46,732 nt of DNA, from the NCBI RefSeq assembly GCF_019093865.1, contig NZ_JABJXD010000014.1, forward strand, positions 1 to 46,732. The letters are read 5' to 3'. The notes beneath the pieces were generated by a model. The model had not been told where the DNA came from. It did no database searches and saw only the letters and a program-made list of their open reading frames with translations. The position numbers were made by a program, and so were the translations under genes. Positions 25,291 to 33,090 of this stretch are shown here, in pieces (within the stretch, counting starts at the first letter, position 1; every line of letters begins with the position of its first letter). The stretch is from Lentibacillus saliphilus. Its GTDB lineage: Bacteria > Bacillota > Bacilli > Bacillales > Amphibacillaceae.

Positions 25291-26047
25291 TGCGCATATT
25301 CATCTCGATATGTATGAGAATGAGGAAAGACAAGCGATATTAAACGATTTAGAGAAAGCGCAGGTCGATGCATTAATCGCCGTGTCAAATCACCTCGCAT
25401 CATCAAGACAGATACTCAAGCTGGCCCAGTCGGATAACCGTATCAAACCAGCAATCGGCTATCATCCAGAGCAGGCACTACCAAATGAACTCGAATTAAA
25501 TGCACTTATGGAACTGATTGATTCACGCTTACGTGACATCGTTGCAATTGGCGAGGTCGGTTTGCCGTATTATTTACGTCAGGATAATCCGGATCTTGAT
25601 TTACAAGGATATATTGATGTGTTAGAACGATTTGTCCAGAAGGCTGCGGCATGCGATAAACCGGTCGTTCTACATGCAATTTATGAGGATGCGGACGTCA
25701 CCTGTGATCTAATGGAGAACTATGGCATCACGAAAGCGCATTTTCATTGGTTTAAAGGGGAAGACCATATTGTGCAGCGGCTAATTAAAAATGGGTATGT
25801 CATTTCTGTTACACCGGATGTGGTTTATGAAAATGAGATTCAGCATATCGTAAAGGAAATGCCTCTAAAGCAGATTTTAGTGGAAACCGATGGACCTTGG
25901 CCTTTTACCGGTCCGTTTGAAGAAAGTATGACCCACCCCGACATGATGCACCAATCCATTAAGGCAATCGCAGCATTAAAACATATTGATGTGATCGATG
26001 CCTATGAACAAATCTATGAAAATACGTGTCAGTTTTACCATCTATAA
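25271..26047 (+). CDS. TatD-family metal-dependent hydrolase in the thiamine operon
   Basis: A 258-residue TIM-barrel hydrolase. Metal ligands: DAHIHLD near the N-terminus, IGEVGL, VVLHAI, KAHFHWFKG and the late VETDGPWPF. The first 20 nt overlap the 3' end of thiZ, so it is translationally coupled; GGGTGAT is its likely ribosome site for ATG 25271 (other in-frame starts: 25262, 25265). TatD proteins are usually DNases or unspecified hydrolases, but the position suggests action on an imported thiamine precursor, a job done in B. halodurans by the deformylase YlmB. That role is inference. Confidence 0.8.
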   Translation: MTKRLIDAHIHLDMYENEERQAILNDLEKAQVDALIAVSNHLASSRQILKLAQSDNRIKPAIGYHPEQALPNELELNALMELIDSRLRDIVAIGEVGLPYYLRQDNPDLDLQGYIDVLERFVQKAAACDKPVVLHAIYEDADVTCDLMENYGITKAHFHWFKGEDHIVQRLIKNGYVISVTPDVVYENEIQHIVKEMPLKQILVETDGPWPFTGPFEESMTHPDMMHQSIKAIAALKHIDVIDAYEQIYENTCQFYHL

Positions 26048-26157
26048 CAATTTCTCTGATTGTAAAGTGGACCATGTCATTGTATGATAACATCAACACG
26101 TCTAATGCGAGATTGATTGTAGAGAACGAGCAGGCGTAAATTCATACAATCGGGGGC

Positions 26158-26168
26158 GTGCCAGGCAC
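26158..26168. repeat. GTGCCAGGCAC palindrome
   Basis: An 11-bp palindrome within GGGGGCGTGCCAGGCACCTCC, about 30 nt before the PP-loop gene. GTGCC-N-GGCAC palindromes are, from memory, frequent in Bacillus intergenic DNA; a regulatory role is unknown. One copy only was noticed here. Confidence 0.5.
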
Positions 26169-26196
26169 CTCCATCCTGAAAAGTGAGTGATCAATT

Positions 26197-26793
26197 ATGA
26201 AGCGTACAGCTTTATCCTTTAGCGGCGGTAAAGACAGCTCTTTTGCCCTATACAAATTGAAGCAGCAAGGTATCGAAGTCGCTTGTCTCGTAACAACTGT
26301 ATTTAAACAAGACGACAAAACCGTTGCACATGGCGATGCACCTGAACACGTTATTCAGCAGGCCGAACGCCTCGGTATTCCAGTGACATTCGTTTATACA
26401 GATTTCGAGTCCTATAACGACGACTATTTGCAGCATTTGTTACAGTTGAAACAGAGGTACAAGCTCGATGCCATTGCGTTTGGAGATATTTATTTAGACG
26501 GTCACCGTGAATGGGGAGAAAAGCTCGCTGAAAAAGCGGGTCTTGAAGCACGATACCCACTGTGGACGACAGAAGATCAAGCCCTGCCATTGTTGCATGA
26601 ATTTATTTCACAAGGTTTTAAGGCGCGCGTTATTAAAGTTGATCAAAGAAAGCTACCGTCTCATTGGGTTGGGCGCTTGGTGGACACATCGTTTGCGAAT
26701 GACATTGCAGAGCTGGACGTTTGTCCCATGGGAGAAGCAGGTGAATACCATACTGTCGTTGAAGACGGTCCTTGTTTTAATCGCAATAAGTGA
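26197..26793 (+). CDS. PP-loop ATPase, diphthine-ammonia-ligase-like (Dph6 type)
   Basis: A 198-residue N-type ATP pyrophosphatase. P-loop SGGKDSS at residues 9-15, then the family motifs AFGDIYLDGHREWGEKLAEKAGLEARYPLW and GEAGEYHT (given here in parts: GDIYLDGHREWGEK; ARYPLWTT; GEAGEYHT). In archaea and eukaryotes such enzymes amidate diphthine on EF2; bacteria lack diphthamide, so the bacterial substrate is unknown. Single gene, ATG with AAAAGTGAGTG upstream. Confidence 0.85.
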   Translation: MKRTALSFSGGKDSSFALYKLKQQGIEVACLVTTVFKQDDKTVAHGDAPEHVIQQAERLGIPVTFVYTDFESYNDDYLQHLLQLKQRYKLDAIAFGDIYLDGHREWGEKLAEKAGLEARYPLWTTEDQALPLLHEFISQGFKARVIKVDQRKLPSHWVGRLVDTSFANDIAELDVCPMGEAGEYHTVVEDGPCFNRNK

Positions 26794-26880
26794 GAGTGGC
26801 TCAGTGTTATCAAGACTGCGGTAATATTATCAAAAGAAAAACCTACTAAGTTTCATAAAAAAGGAGTTCGCAAAAGGCTC

Positions 26881-26909
26881 TTGACTATTCATCTACACCA
26901 ATATATAAT
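26881..26909 (+). promoter_or_regulatory. SigA promoter of tRNA-Ala
   Basis: TTGACT, 17-nt spacer, TATAAT, about 28 nt before the tRNA: a near-consensus promoter as expected for a single tRNA gene. Confidence 0.92.
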
Positions 26910-26937
26910 TATACATGTCGTCAAAATAGATGAACAC

Positions 26938-27010
26938 GGGGCATTAGCTCAGCTGGGAGAGCGCTTGCCTGGCAGGCAAGAGGTCAGCGGTTCGAGCCCG
27001 CTATGCTCCA
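26938..27010 (+). tRNA. tRNA-Ala (GGC)
   Basis: Acceptor GGGGCAT pairs with ATGCTCC, D-arm AGCTCAGCTGGGAGAGC, anticodon stem CTTGC/GCAAG with loop CTGGCAG (GGC), T-loop GGTTCGAGCCC. 73 nt with discriminator A; CCA is not encoded. It stands alone with its own promoter and terminator, outside the rRNA operons. Confidence 0.95.
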
Positions 27011-27015
27011 TATAT

Positions 27016-27052
27016 TAAAAACGCTTGTATCTTTACGGATACAGGCGTTTTT
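27016..27052 (+). terminator. Terminator of tRNA-Ala
   Basis: AAAACGCTTGTATC pairs with GGATACAGGCGTTTT around TTTAC and continues into T6. Confidence 0.93.
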
Positions 27053-27292
27053 TGTTTATTCATGCAACGTGATCGTCTTATATCTCTAAAACCCTTTTTT
27101 TATATCCTCACGATAAGTTGAAACCCTCCTCTTCATAAAGCAATCTATACTAAATTATAAAGAAACGATTCATTGACGAAATAATTATGTTTATATTGAG
27201 AATTTTACGTTGTTTGTGATATGGTAAATATTGTATATATGTGCGTTGGAATGCTTACAACACTAAATAAAGACCAAGGGGGAGGGATTAAC

Positions 27293-27730
27293 GTGAAGTT
27301 CATGAATACAATATTGCTCCTTTTGCTCGTTGGTGTCGGTGTTTTTTTTCTATACCAGCAGCGAGATGTGCCGTTTGAAAAGGTGTGGGATGAAGAAACC
27401 CCGAATGAAGAAGTACGTATTGCTACGCTCGACCATTATAAGGTAGAGAATAAATTCGAGCTGATGACTGTAACGATCAAGGAACAACAGGTAATTGCTG
27501 ACATTATTAATGCGGCATCAGAAATGATATTAAAAAAGAAACCGATAAAAGGCTTCGATATCGATCCGGATGCTTATTATTACTTGAATATAGAATTTGG
27601 TTATACCCCGTATGTCATCAAGTTTGATGAAAAGAAGATGCTGATTGAGGGCACGCCATATGAAATTCAAGGAGATAATGAACTATTGGAAACGATTAAA
27701 GCAATGGATTTAGACTGGAAATCAGAATGA
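27293..27730 (+). CDS. Unknown small exported or membrane-anchored protein
   Basis: A 145-residue protein: a membrane segment or signal anchor at about residues 4-20 (MNTILLLLLVGVGVFFLY), then a soluble domain with a charged start (VPFEKVWDEETPNEEV) and a repeating beta pattern (YYYLNIEFGYTPYVIKFDEKKMLIEG). GTG 27293 is preferred because GGGGGAGGG lies 6 nt upstream; the longer frame from 27221 has no ribosome site. No family recognised. Confidence 0.6.
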   Translation: MKFMNTILLLLLVGVGVFFLYQQRDVPFEKVWDEETPNEEVRIATLDHYKVENKFELMTVTIKEQQVIADIINAASEMILKKKPIKGFDIDPDAYYYLNIEFGYTPYVIKFDEKKMLIEGTPYEIQGDNELLETIKAMDLDWKSE

Positions 27731-27827
27731 ACCACTCAGCTTAATAGAACAACGCCTTTGATTGATTGAGGGAAAATTGATTAGCAAGATTAAAAGATTG
27801 GTATAGAAGTGACTGATTTAATAGTGA

Positions 27828-27863
27828 TGAAAAACGCTTTCGCTAGGTGCAAAGCGTTTTTCA
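27828..27863 (+). terminator. Terminator after 27293-27730
   Basis: GAAAAACGCTTT pairs with AAAGCGTTTTTC around CGCTAGGTGC, with T-rich flank. Confidence 0.9.
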
Positions 27864-28006
27864 TTATCAACCGCTTATCAACCGCTAATATGACACACCC
27901 CTCCGCCTTAGGACCGATAAATTTTACTTCCCCGGCATGTCGCAGAGGATTCAGTTTACAGTTAAGATGAACTTAGATGTTCTACAAAATGGAAGGAGAT
28001 GGCAAG

Positions 28007-28981
28007 TTGGACGCAATTATTGAAGTTAATCAGTTGCATAAGCAATACAAAAAGAGGCGGTCAAAGGAATACGTCAAGGCGGTACAGGATGTGTCGTTCA
28101 AAGTGAATCGTGGTGAAATCCTTGGACTGCTTGGACCAAACGGAGCGGGCAAGACAACGACAATTAAAATGATTTGTGGCTTGTTAGTGCCGGATTCAGG
28201 GACGATTCGAATTAATGATATCGATAATCAAAAACATCGTCTTAATGCGTTAAGACAAATTAGTGCTGTCTTGGAAGGTAACCGCAATTTATATTGGAGA
28301 TTAACGGTAAGGGAAAACTTGGATTATTTTGCAGGAAATAGAGGCTTTTCTCGCCGAGAGGTTCATGCGCGAGTAGAAGAGCTTCTTGGGCAATTTAATT
28401 TAAAAGAAAAAGAGAATGAACTCGTTAATAGGCTATCTCGCGGCATGCAGCAAAAGCTTGCCATAGCAGTGGCGATGCTCGCTGACAGTGAAGTCATTTT
28501 ACTCGATGAGCCGACACTTGGATTAGATGTTGAAACCGGCTACGAGGTACGTGAGCTGCTACGCGATATTGTCGCGAACCATAACCGAACGATTATCATT
28601 AGTACACATGATATGGCGGTTGTTCAGGACTTATGTGAACGGACAGTCATCATTAACAACGGCCAAATCGTTACCGATGATCGCGTTGAGAATTTACTTA
28701 AATTATTTGCTGCGCGCTCCTACACGATCACCATCAATGGGCAGTTAACAGACCAACAGAGGAAGCTGTTACAAGACGTATTTCCCGATTCAACGTATCA
28801 GCCTGAGACGATTCAATCTACGATACAGGTCGATTTTTCAAACGGCGCAAAAATGTATGATCTGTTCGATATTTTGAAACTAAACGAAGCTCAGATTGAA
28901 GGGATCGATCGCGAGACGGTTGATTTTGAACAAATCTTTATGAAGATCGTGAAAGGAGAGTCGGCCCATGCAACTGCTTAA
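28007..28981 (+). CDS. ABC exporter ATP-binding protein (ABC-2 type, drug/polymer class)
   Basis: A 324-residue ATPase with Walker [11 protein letters not shown]-loop [16 protein letters not shown], signature LSRGMQQKL, Walker [17 protein letters not shown] and the switch His in IISTHDM, followed by a 90-residue C-terminal domain as in DrrA-type exporters. TTG 28007 is chosen because GGAAGGAG is 8 nt upstream; the longer frame from 27977 has none. It overlaps the permease gene by 14 nt. Substrate unknown. Confidence 0.9.
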   Translation: MDAIIEVNQLHKQYKKRRSKEYVKAVQDVSFKVNRGEILGLLGPNGAGKTTTIKMICGLLVPDSGTIRINDIDNQKHRLNALRQISAVLEGNRNLYWRLTVRENLDYFAGNRGFSRREVHARVEELLGQFNLKEKENELVNRLSRGMQQKLAIAVAMLADSEVILLDEPTLGLDVETGYEVRELLRDIVANHNRTIIISTHDMAVVQDLCERTVIINNGQIVTDDRVENLLKLFAARSYTITINGQLTDQQRKLLQDVFPDSTYQPETIQSTIQVDFSNGAKMYDLFDILKLNEAQIEGIDRETVDFEQIFMKIVKGESAHATA

Positions 28982-29741
28982 TTTGCTTCGTGCGAATACA
29001 CGAAAAGAATATCTCGAATTGAAACGGTATTTGCCAAACACACTCGCTATGATGTTTACATTTTATATTTTGTTTGTCGGTATGTTTATGGGCATTCAAT
29101 TTATTGGTGATCCAAGTGCGCAGGATGTGAACACACAATTTGTCATCGTGAATTACATTTTTTGGTTTTTGGCAATGATGGTTGTCAATGATATCGGTTT
29201 TGTTGTCATGAATGAAGCGATGCGGGGGACACTTGAACAGCTATGCATGTCACCGATGGGATTATGGCGTATTATGGTTTCGCGGCTTTTAGCGACAACG
29301 ACATTGAACTTTTTTATCATCATCGTGCTGCTTTATTTGTCAATGCTGACAGCGGATCAATGGTTAAATGTCGACCTCGTTGCGATTATGCCAATATTAA
29401 TTTTAACTTTAATTAGTATGTTTGGACTCGGATTTATGGTAGCCGGTATTTCAATTATTGTTAAACAAATTCAAGCGTTTTTACAAATATTACAATTTAT
29501 ATTAGCGGGCTTGACGTTTGTGCCGTTATCAGTAGCGCCAGCACTCGCTTATTTCCCATTTGTTAAAGGCGTTGATTTGATTCGCGACGTGATGATTAAT
29601 GGCACAACACTGAGTCAGATTGGTTGGGGAGATTTTGGAATTCTCGCTGTAAATGCCGTTGTTTATTTCACATTAGGGCTCGCCTTTTTCTTATACTGTG
29701 AGCGTATTGCCATGAAAAAAGGTTTATTGTCCCATTATTAA
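28968..29741 (+). CDS. ABC-2 type permease
   Basis: A 257-residue membrane subunit with six likely segments and an N-terminal amphipathic stretch. It contains the typical MNEAMRGTLEQLCMSPMGLWRIM region (the ABC-2 coupling segment) and a C-terminal YCERIAMKKG end. The gene starts inside the ATPase gene and forms a two-gene exporter with it. Confidence 0.9.
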   Translation: MQLLNLLRANTRKEYLELKRYLPNTLAMMFTFYILFVGMFMGIQFIGDPSAQDVNTQFVIVNYIFWFLAMMVVNDIGFVVMNEAMRGTLEQLCMSPMGLWRIMVSRLLATTTLNFFIIIVLLYLSMLTADQWLNVDLVAIMPILILTLISMFGLGFMVAGISIIVKQIQAFLQILQFILAGLTFVPLSVAPALAYFPFVKGVDLIRDVMINGTTLSQIGWGDFGILAVNAVVYFTLGLAFFLYCERIAMKKGLLSHY

Positions 29742-29799
29742 AACGAGCATTTAGTTAAATGTCATCATCTTTTTCTTTAAACCGGTACATTTGCCATAT

Positions 29800-29827
29800 A
29801 CAAGTTATGGTTATCTGCCATAGGTTA
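29800..29827 (+). promoter_or_regulatory. SigK-like promoter of cotD
   Basis: AC at 29800, a 17-nt spacer and CATAGGTTA (29819-29827) match the SigK pattern AC-N16/17-CATANNNTA. This fits late mother-cell expression of a spore coat gene. Confidence 0.7.
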
Positions 29828-29861
29828 TTAGTGTACCGATAAAAGAAAGGGGACGATGATT

Positions 29862-30227
29862 ATGGGAATGAGACCACGAATGGGCAATAGACCGCGCCGC
29901 GTCGTTTATCCTACGCAACACAATTGTGTACAATGCTGTAGTGAAAGTGAAGTAGAGCATATTCATCCATCGCATACGACAATTATGAACCATCACCTTG
30001 TTAAAAATAAACATGTCTTTCCACACTCAACCTCAGTTCAAAATACATGGAACGAGGTGGATGTATACGGTGGTTCGTTTGAAGTGCCTAATACTGGACC
30101 CGCAGCAATGGGGCCAGGTTCCATGATGGGACCTGGAAATCAAGTGGCCGGCGCAATGGCACCAGGTCAGAATCCTGGAGGAATGCCAGGAAGACGCCCT
30201 TGGACACAACAAAATAAATGGTGCTAA
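29862..30227 (+). CDS. cotD: Spore coat protein, CotD family
   Basis: About 121 residues. The N-terminal half has the CotD pattern: VVYPTQHNCVQCCSE, HIHPSHTTIMNHHLVKNKHVFPH, Cys- and His-rich with PTxxxxxx and HIHPxHTTxxNH. The C-terminal half is a Gly/Pro/Met-rich low-complexity tail (GPAAMGPGSMMGPGNQVAG), longer than in B. subtilis CotD. A mother-cell protein of the spore inner coat. Start 29862 fits AAAGGGG spacing better than ATG 29856. A SigK-like promoter lies upstream. Confidence 0.88.
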   Translation: MGMRPRMGNRPRRVVYPTQHNCVQCCSESEVEHIHPSHTTIMNHHLVKNKHVFPHSTSVQNTWNEVDVYGGSFEVPNTGPAAMGPGSMMGPGNQVAGAMAPGQNPGGMPGRRPWTQQNKWC

Positions 30228-30229
30228 TG

Positions 30230-30264
30230 ATAGGAGCTGGTAATTCAATTGCCAGCTCTATTTG
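30230..30264 (+). terminator. Terminator of cotD
   Basis: TAGGAGCTGG-TAATTCAATT-GCCAGCTCTA followed by TTTGTTTT. Confidence 0.85.
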
Positions 30265-30372
30265 TTTTCAATATAATATCAAGCCGCAATGTTTAGTTGT
30301 AATAAAACAGAATAGTTTTATTTTGGTGACATATTCCTATTGAATATTCCTATACATATATATAGGTTAAAC

Positions 30373-30419
30373 GGTTTCATGAGCGGATTAAGGAGGCACT
30401 CATGAAAGCGTTTTTCTAA
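30373..30419 (+). promoter_or_regulatory. Leader-like hairpin with ribosome site and mini-ORF
   Basis: TTTCATGAG and CTCATGAAA form a 9-bp stem (30376-30410). The loop holds AAGGAGG and the right arm holds the start of a mini-ORF, MKAFF, followed by TTTTTCTAATTTTTTT. It looks like an intrinsic terminator that also contains a perfect ribosome site and five-codon ORF. A partial cre match (ATGAAAGCGTTTTTCT, two mismatches) overlaps it. Function unknown; no T-box or riboswitch motif seen. Confidence 0.5.
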
Positions 30420-30438
30420 TTTTTTTATTAAAACTGTA

Positions 30439-30467
30439 TTGACAGTCTATTTCCACAGTCATATAAT
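30439..30467 (+). promoter_or_regulatory. Consensus SigA promoter of the epimerase gene
   Basis: TTGACA, 17-nt spacer, TATAAT: a perfect match to the consensus, about 60 nt before the start codon. Confidence 0.92.
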
Positions 30468-30528
30468 TTGTCTAATTCAGAGAAATATATAGTAAATATT
30501 CTCAATTTTTGAAAGAGAGGAAGCCATC

Positions 30529-31593
30529 ATGAAAATCACACGCATCAAGATTGACACCTTAAAAATGGAATTGTATAAACCATTCACCGTCGCACTTGGA
30601 ACAATTGAGCATGTCGAAACGTTACTCGTAAAAGTTGAAACAGACGAAGGCGTTTTTGGTATAGGTGAAGGCGCGCCCTTTGAATTCGTAACAGGTGAAA
30701 CGATGCAGACGGCGCAAATGGTAGCACGTGTGTTAGGCGATCGTCTCATTGGCATGAACCCACTTGATATCGAGTCTATTCATGCAGTTATGGATCAAAC
30801 GATTGTCGGAAATACAGGCGCGAAGGCAGCAATTGACATTGCACTCCATGACTTGAAGGGTAAGTATTTTGGCGTTCCGTTGTATCAATTGCTTGGCGGA
30901 TGGAGTCAGTCTTTTGAAACAGATATTACCATTGGCATCGATACACCTGAACAAATGGCAGCAGAAGCAAAGGAAAAAATTGCACAAGGGTTTTCAATTC
31001 TAAAAATAAAAGCAGGACTCAATGCGACTGAAGACATTGAGGTAATTCGCTTAATAAGACAGGCTGTTGGCGAAGAAGTCCGTTTACGTATGGATGCGAA
31101 CCAAGGCTGGACAGCTGCAGAGGCAGTCAGAGTCATGCAAGCTGTTGAAGCATACGGTGTTGAAGCTGTTGAACAGCCCCTTCCAGATTGGGACATTGAA
31201 GGCATGGCTTATGTGAGAAACAAAGTTACCATACCGGTAATGGCTGACGAAAGCGTCCATTCCCCAGTCGATGCTTTAAAAGTCGTTAAAAAGCATGCAG
31301 CTGATGTCATTAATATTAAGTTGATGAAATCTGGCGGACTATTTCGTGCCGAACAGATCAATGCCATAGCAGAAGCAGCAGGCTTGCATTGTATGGTTGG
31401 TTGCATGCTTGAGAGTAAAATCGGCATCACAGCTGGCGCAAGTCTCGTTGCAGCGAAACGAAATATTACTGAAGCCGATATGGACAGCTTTATGTATGTG
31501 AAAGATCCTGGAGTCAAGGGTGGGTTAGAGCTGGACAATGGCATAATCACGTTACCGAACAATCCTGGGCTTGGGATTGAGCTTGATTTTTAA
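30529..31593 (+). CDS. ykfB: Dipeptide epimerase (L-Ala-D/L-Glu type, YkfB-like)
   Basis: A 354-residue enolase-superfamily enzyme that epimerises dipeptides such as L-Ala-D-Glu from peptidoglycan. Catalytic Lys pair: LKIKAG and INIKLMKSGG; metal ligands in RMDANQGW, VEQPLPDWD and VMADESVH; the specificity end has CMLESKIGITAGASL. It is followed by a DUF819 permease, a CocE-like hydrolase and an Asp/Glu racemase, which together suggest recovery of cell-wall or dietary peptides. The substrate is not proven; other dipeptides are possible. Confidence 0.9.
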   Translation: MKITRIKIDTLKMELYKPFTVALGTIEHVETLLVKVETDEGVFGIGEGAPFEFVTGETMQTAQMVARVLGDRLIGMNPLDIESIHAVMDQTIVGNTGAKAAIDIALHDLKGKYFGVPLYQLLGGWSQSFETDITIGIDTPEQMAAEAKEKIAQGFSILKIKAGLNATEDIEVIRLIRQAVGEEVRLRMDANQGWTAAEAVRVMQAVEAYGVEAVEQPLPDWDIEGMAYVRNKVTIPVMADESVHSPVDALKVVKKHAADVINIKLMKSGGLFRAEQINAIAEAAGLHCMVGCMLESKIGITAGASLVAAKRNITEADMDSFMYVKDPGVKGGLELDNGIITLPNNPGLGIELDF

Positions 31594-31890
31594 TTATGAT
31601 TCTTAGATGAAGCGTTATTCATATAAGAAAAAGCGTCACCCAAATTTGAAAGGGCATCTGATGATAGAGCTATCTAAATTTGCGGAGCTAGTCACTTAAT
31701 AGAGAGAGCTTTCTATTTTAAGCAAACGGCCAATCTATTTAAAGTCAATCATGTTATCCTTAAAGCTTTTTTGAAGGAAGAGATGTTTGTATACATGACC
31801 ATTATTTTTTAAGGTCCATACATTTTTTAACATTAAAATTTCTTAATATTCACCATAAAGATTCAATACACATCAAGGGAGGCATTTTAC
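31594..31890. other. 297-bp spacer between epimerase and permease
   Basis: AT-rich. No gene, no clear terminator. A partly folded stretch near 31630-31720 did not match a riboswitch known to me. A possible promoter for the permease gene lies near 31825-31860 but is weak. Confidence 0.35.
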
Positions 31891-33060
31891 ATGGATGCAT
31901 TATTCACGAGTACCGAAAGCCTTTTGGCTATTATGTCTTTAACGGTCGCATTAGGATTTTATTTACAACGCTTCAAAGGATTCAAAACACTTGGCCCAGC
32001 ACTTATCGTTATTTTAATTAGTATTGTATTGGCCAATTTGAAAATCGTTCCTTTTGGAGCAGAGGTATATGGTGTTGTGGCAAACTACGCCATCCCATTA
32101 TCTATTTCTATGATGCTCTTAAGTGTTGATTTAAAGCTTATGCTACAGCTTTCGAAAAAACCAATTATTGCCGTTGTATTGGCTGCACTGAGTGTCAGTG
32201 TTGTAACGCTTGCAGCGGGTGTCCTGTTTGCCCCTCATATTGAAGAAGGCTGGAAAATTGCAGGTATGTTTATTGGGACATATACGGGTGGTAGTTCAAA
32301 TCTAACCGCGATCGGTTATGGACTAGATGCTTTACCAACAACGTTTGCCGCTGCGAATGCTGCAGACTATGTAATCGGTATTCCGACGCTGATTCTGATG
32401 TTCGCCTTCCCAACAATTGCAGCACGATCAGCATGGTTTAAAAGAATTTGGCCATATTCATTATCAGCTGTTGAGCTTGAAGGTGGAAAAGAAAACGATG
32501 ATGATGCATTTTTAGAAAGTAAAACATGGAGCATTAAGGATATTGCGTGGAACTTCGGCATTGGCTTTGGTATTACAGCAATTGCAACATTTTTGGCAGG
32601 GTATTTCCCAGATTCCTTCCAAAGTGCGGCACGTATTTTGTTAATTACGACGCTGGCAATTGTCGTAGCACAGCTTGGCCCAGTTAAAAAACTGAAAGGC
32701 AGTATGGATCTCGGTTTATTCGTCGCCCTGTTTTTCCTAACGATTATTGGCTACATGGTTAATATTAAAGATTTTGTTGGATCTACTTTGGCAATTGCCC
32801 TATTTTGTCTCGTTATCATCGTTTTATCTTTATTATTGCACGCTGTGTTGTGTCGTTTGTTCAAGATTGAATATCAATATGTGATTATTTCCATCGTGGC
32901 ATCAATCGCGGATGGTTCAACGTCCGCACTCGTCGCAGCGTCATCAAAATGGAAAGCACTTGTTAGTCTTGCAGTTGTACTCGGTGTCCTCGGCATGGTT
33001 CTGGGGAATTATCTTGGTATCGGTGTTGCTTATTTAATTAAGTTTTTGATCGGCGCATAG
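31891..33060 (+). CDS. yjcL: DUF819 membrane protein (YjcL-like)
   Basis: A 389-residue protein with about 11 membrane segments. Typical DUF819 sequence: GMFIGTYTGGSSNLTAIGYGLD and SIVASIADGSTSALVAASSKWKALV, a pair of glycine/serine-rich stretches in two inverted halves, as in many secondary carriers. B. subtilis has YjcL beside YjcM-type genes. Here it lies between the dipeptide epimerase and a CocE-like hydrolase, so it may import peptides or an amino acid derivative; that is inference. AAGGGAGGC precedes the ATG. Confidence 0.88.
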   Translation: MDALFTSTESLLAIMSLTVALGFYLQRFKGFKTLGPALIVILISIVLANLKIVPFGAEVYGVVANYAIPLSISMMLLSVDLKLMLQLSKKPIIAVVLAALSVSVVTLAAGVLFAPHIEEGWKIAGMFIGTYTGGSSNLTAIGYGLDALPTTFAAANAADYVIGIPTLILMFAFPTIAARSAWFKRIWPYSLSAVELEGGKENDDDAFLESKTWSIKDIAWNFGIGFGITAIATFLAGYFPDSFQSAARILLITTLAIVVAQLGPVKKLKGSMDLGLFVALFFLTIIGYMVNIKDFVGSTLAIALFCLVIIVLSLLLHAVLCRLFKIEYQYVIISIVASIADGSTSALVAASSKWKALVSLAVVLGVLGMVLGNYLGIGVAYLIKFLIGA

Positions 33061-33090
33061 GTGATGGTGAAATGTCTAGGAGGTGAAGAT

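Noticed and set aside
31630-31720. Possible riboswitch upstream of the DUF819 gene
   Set aside because: No match to motifs of lysine, SAM, c-di-GMP, T-box or other elements I can recall, and no terminator follows.
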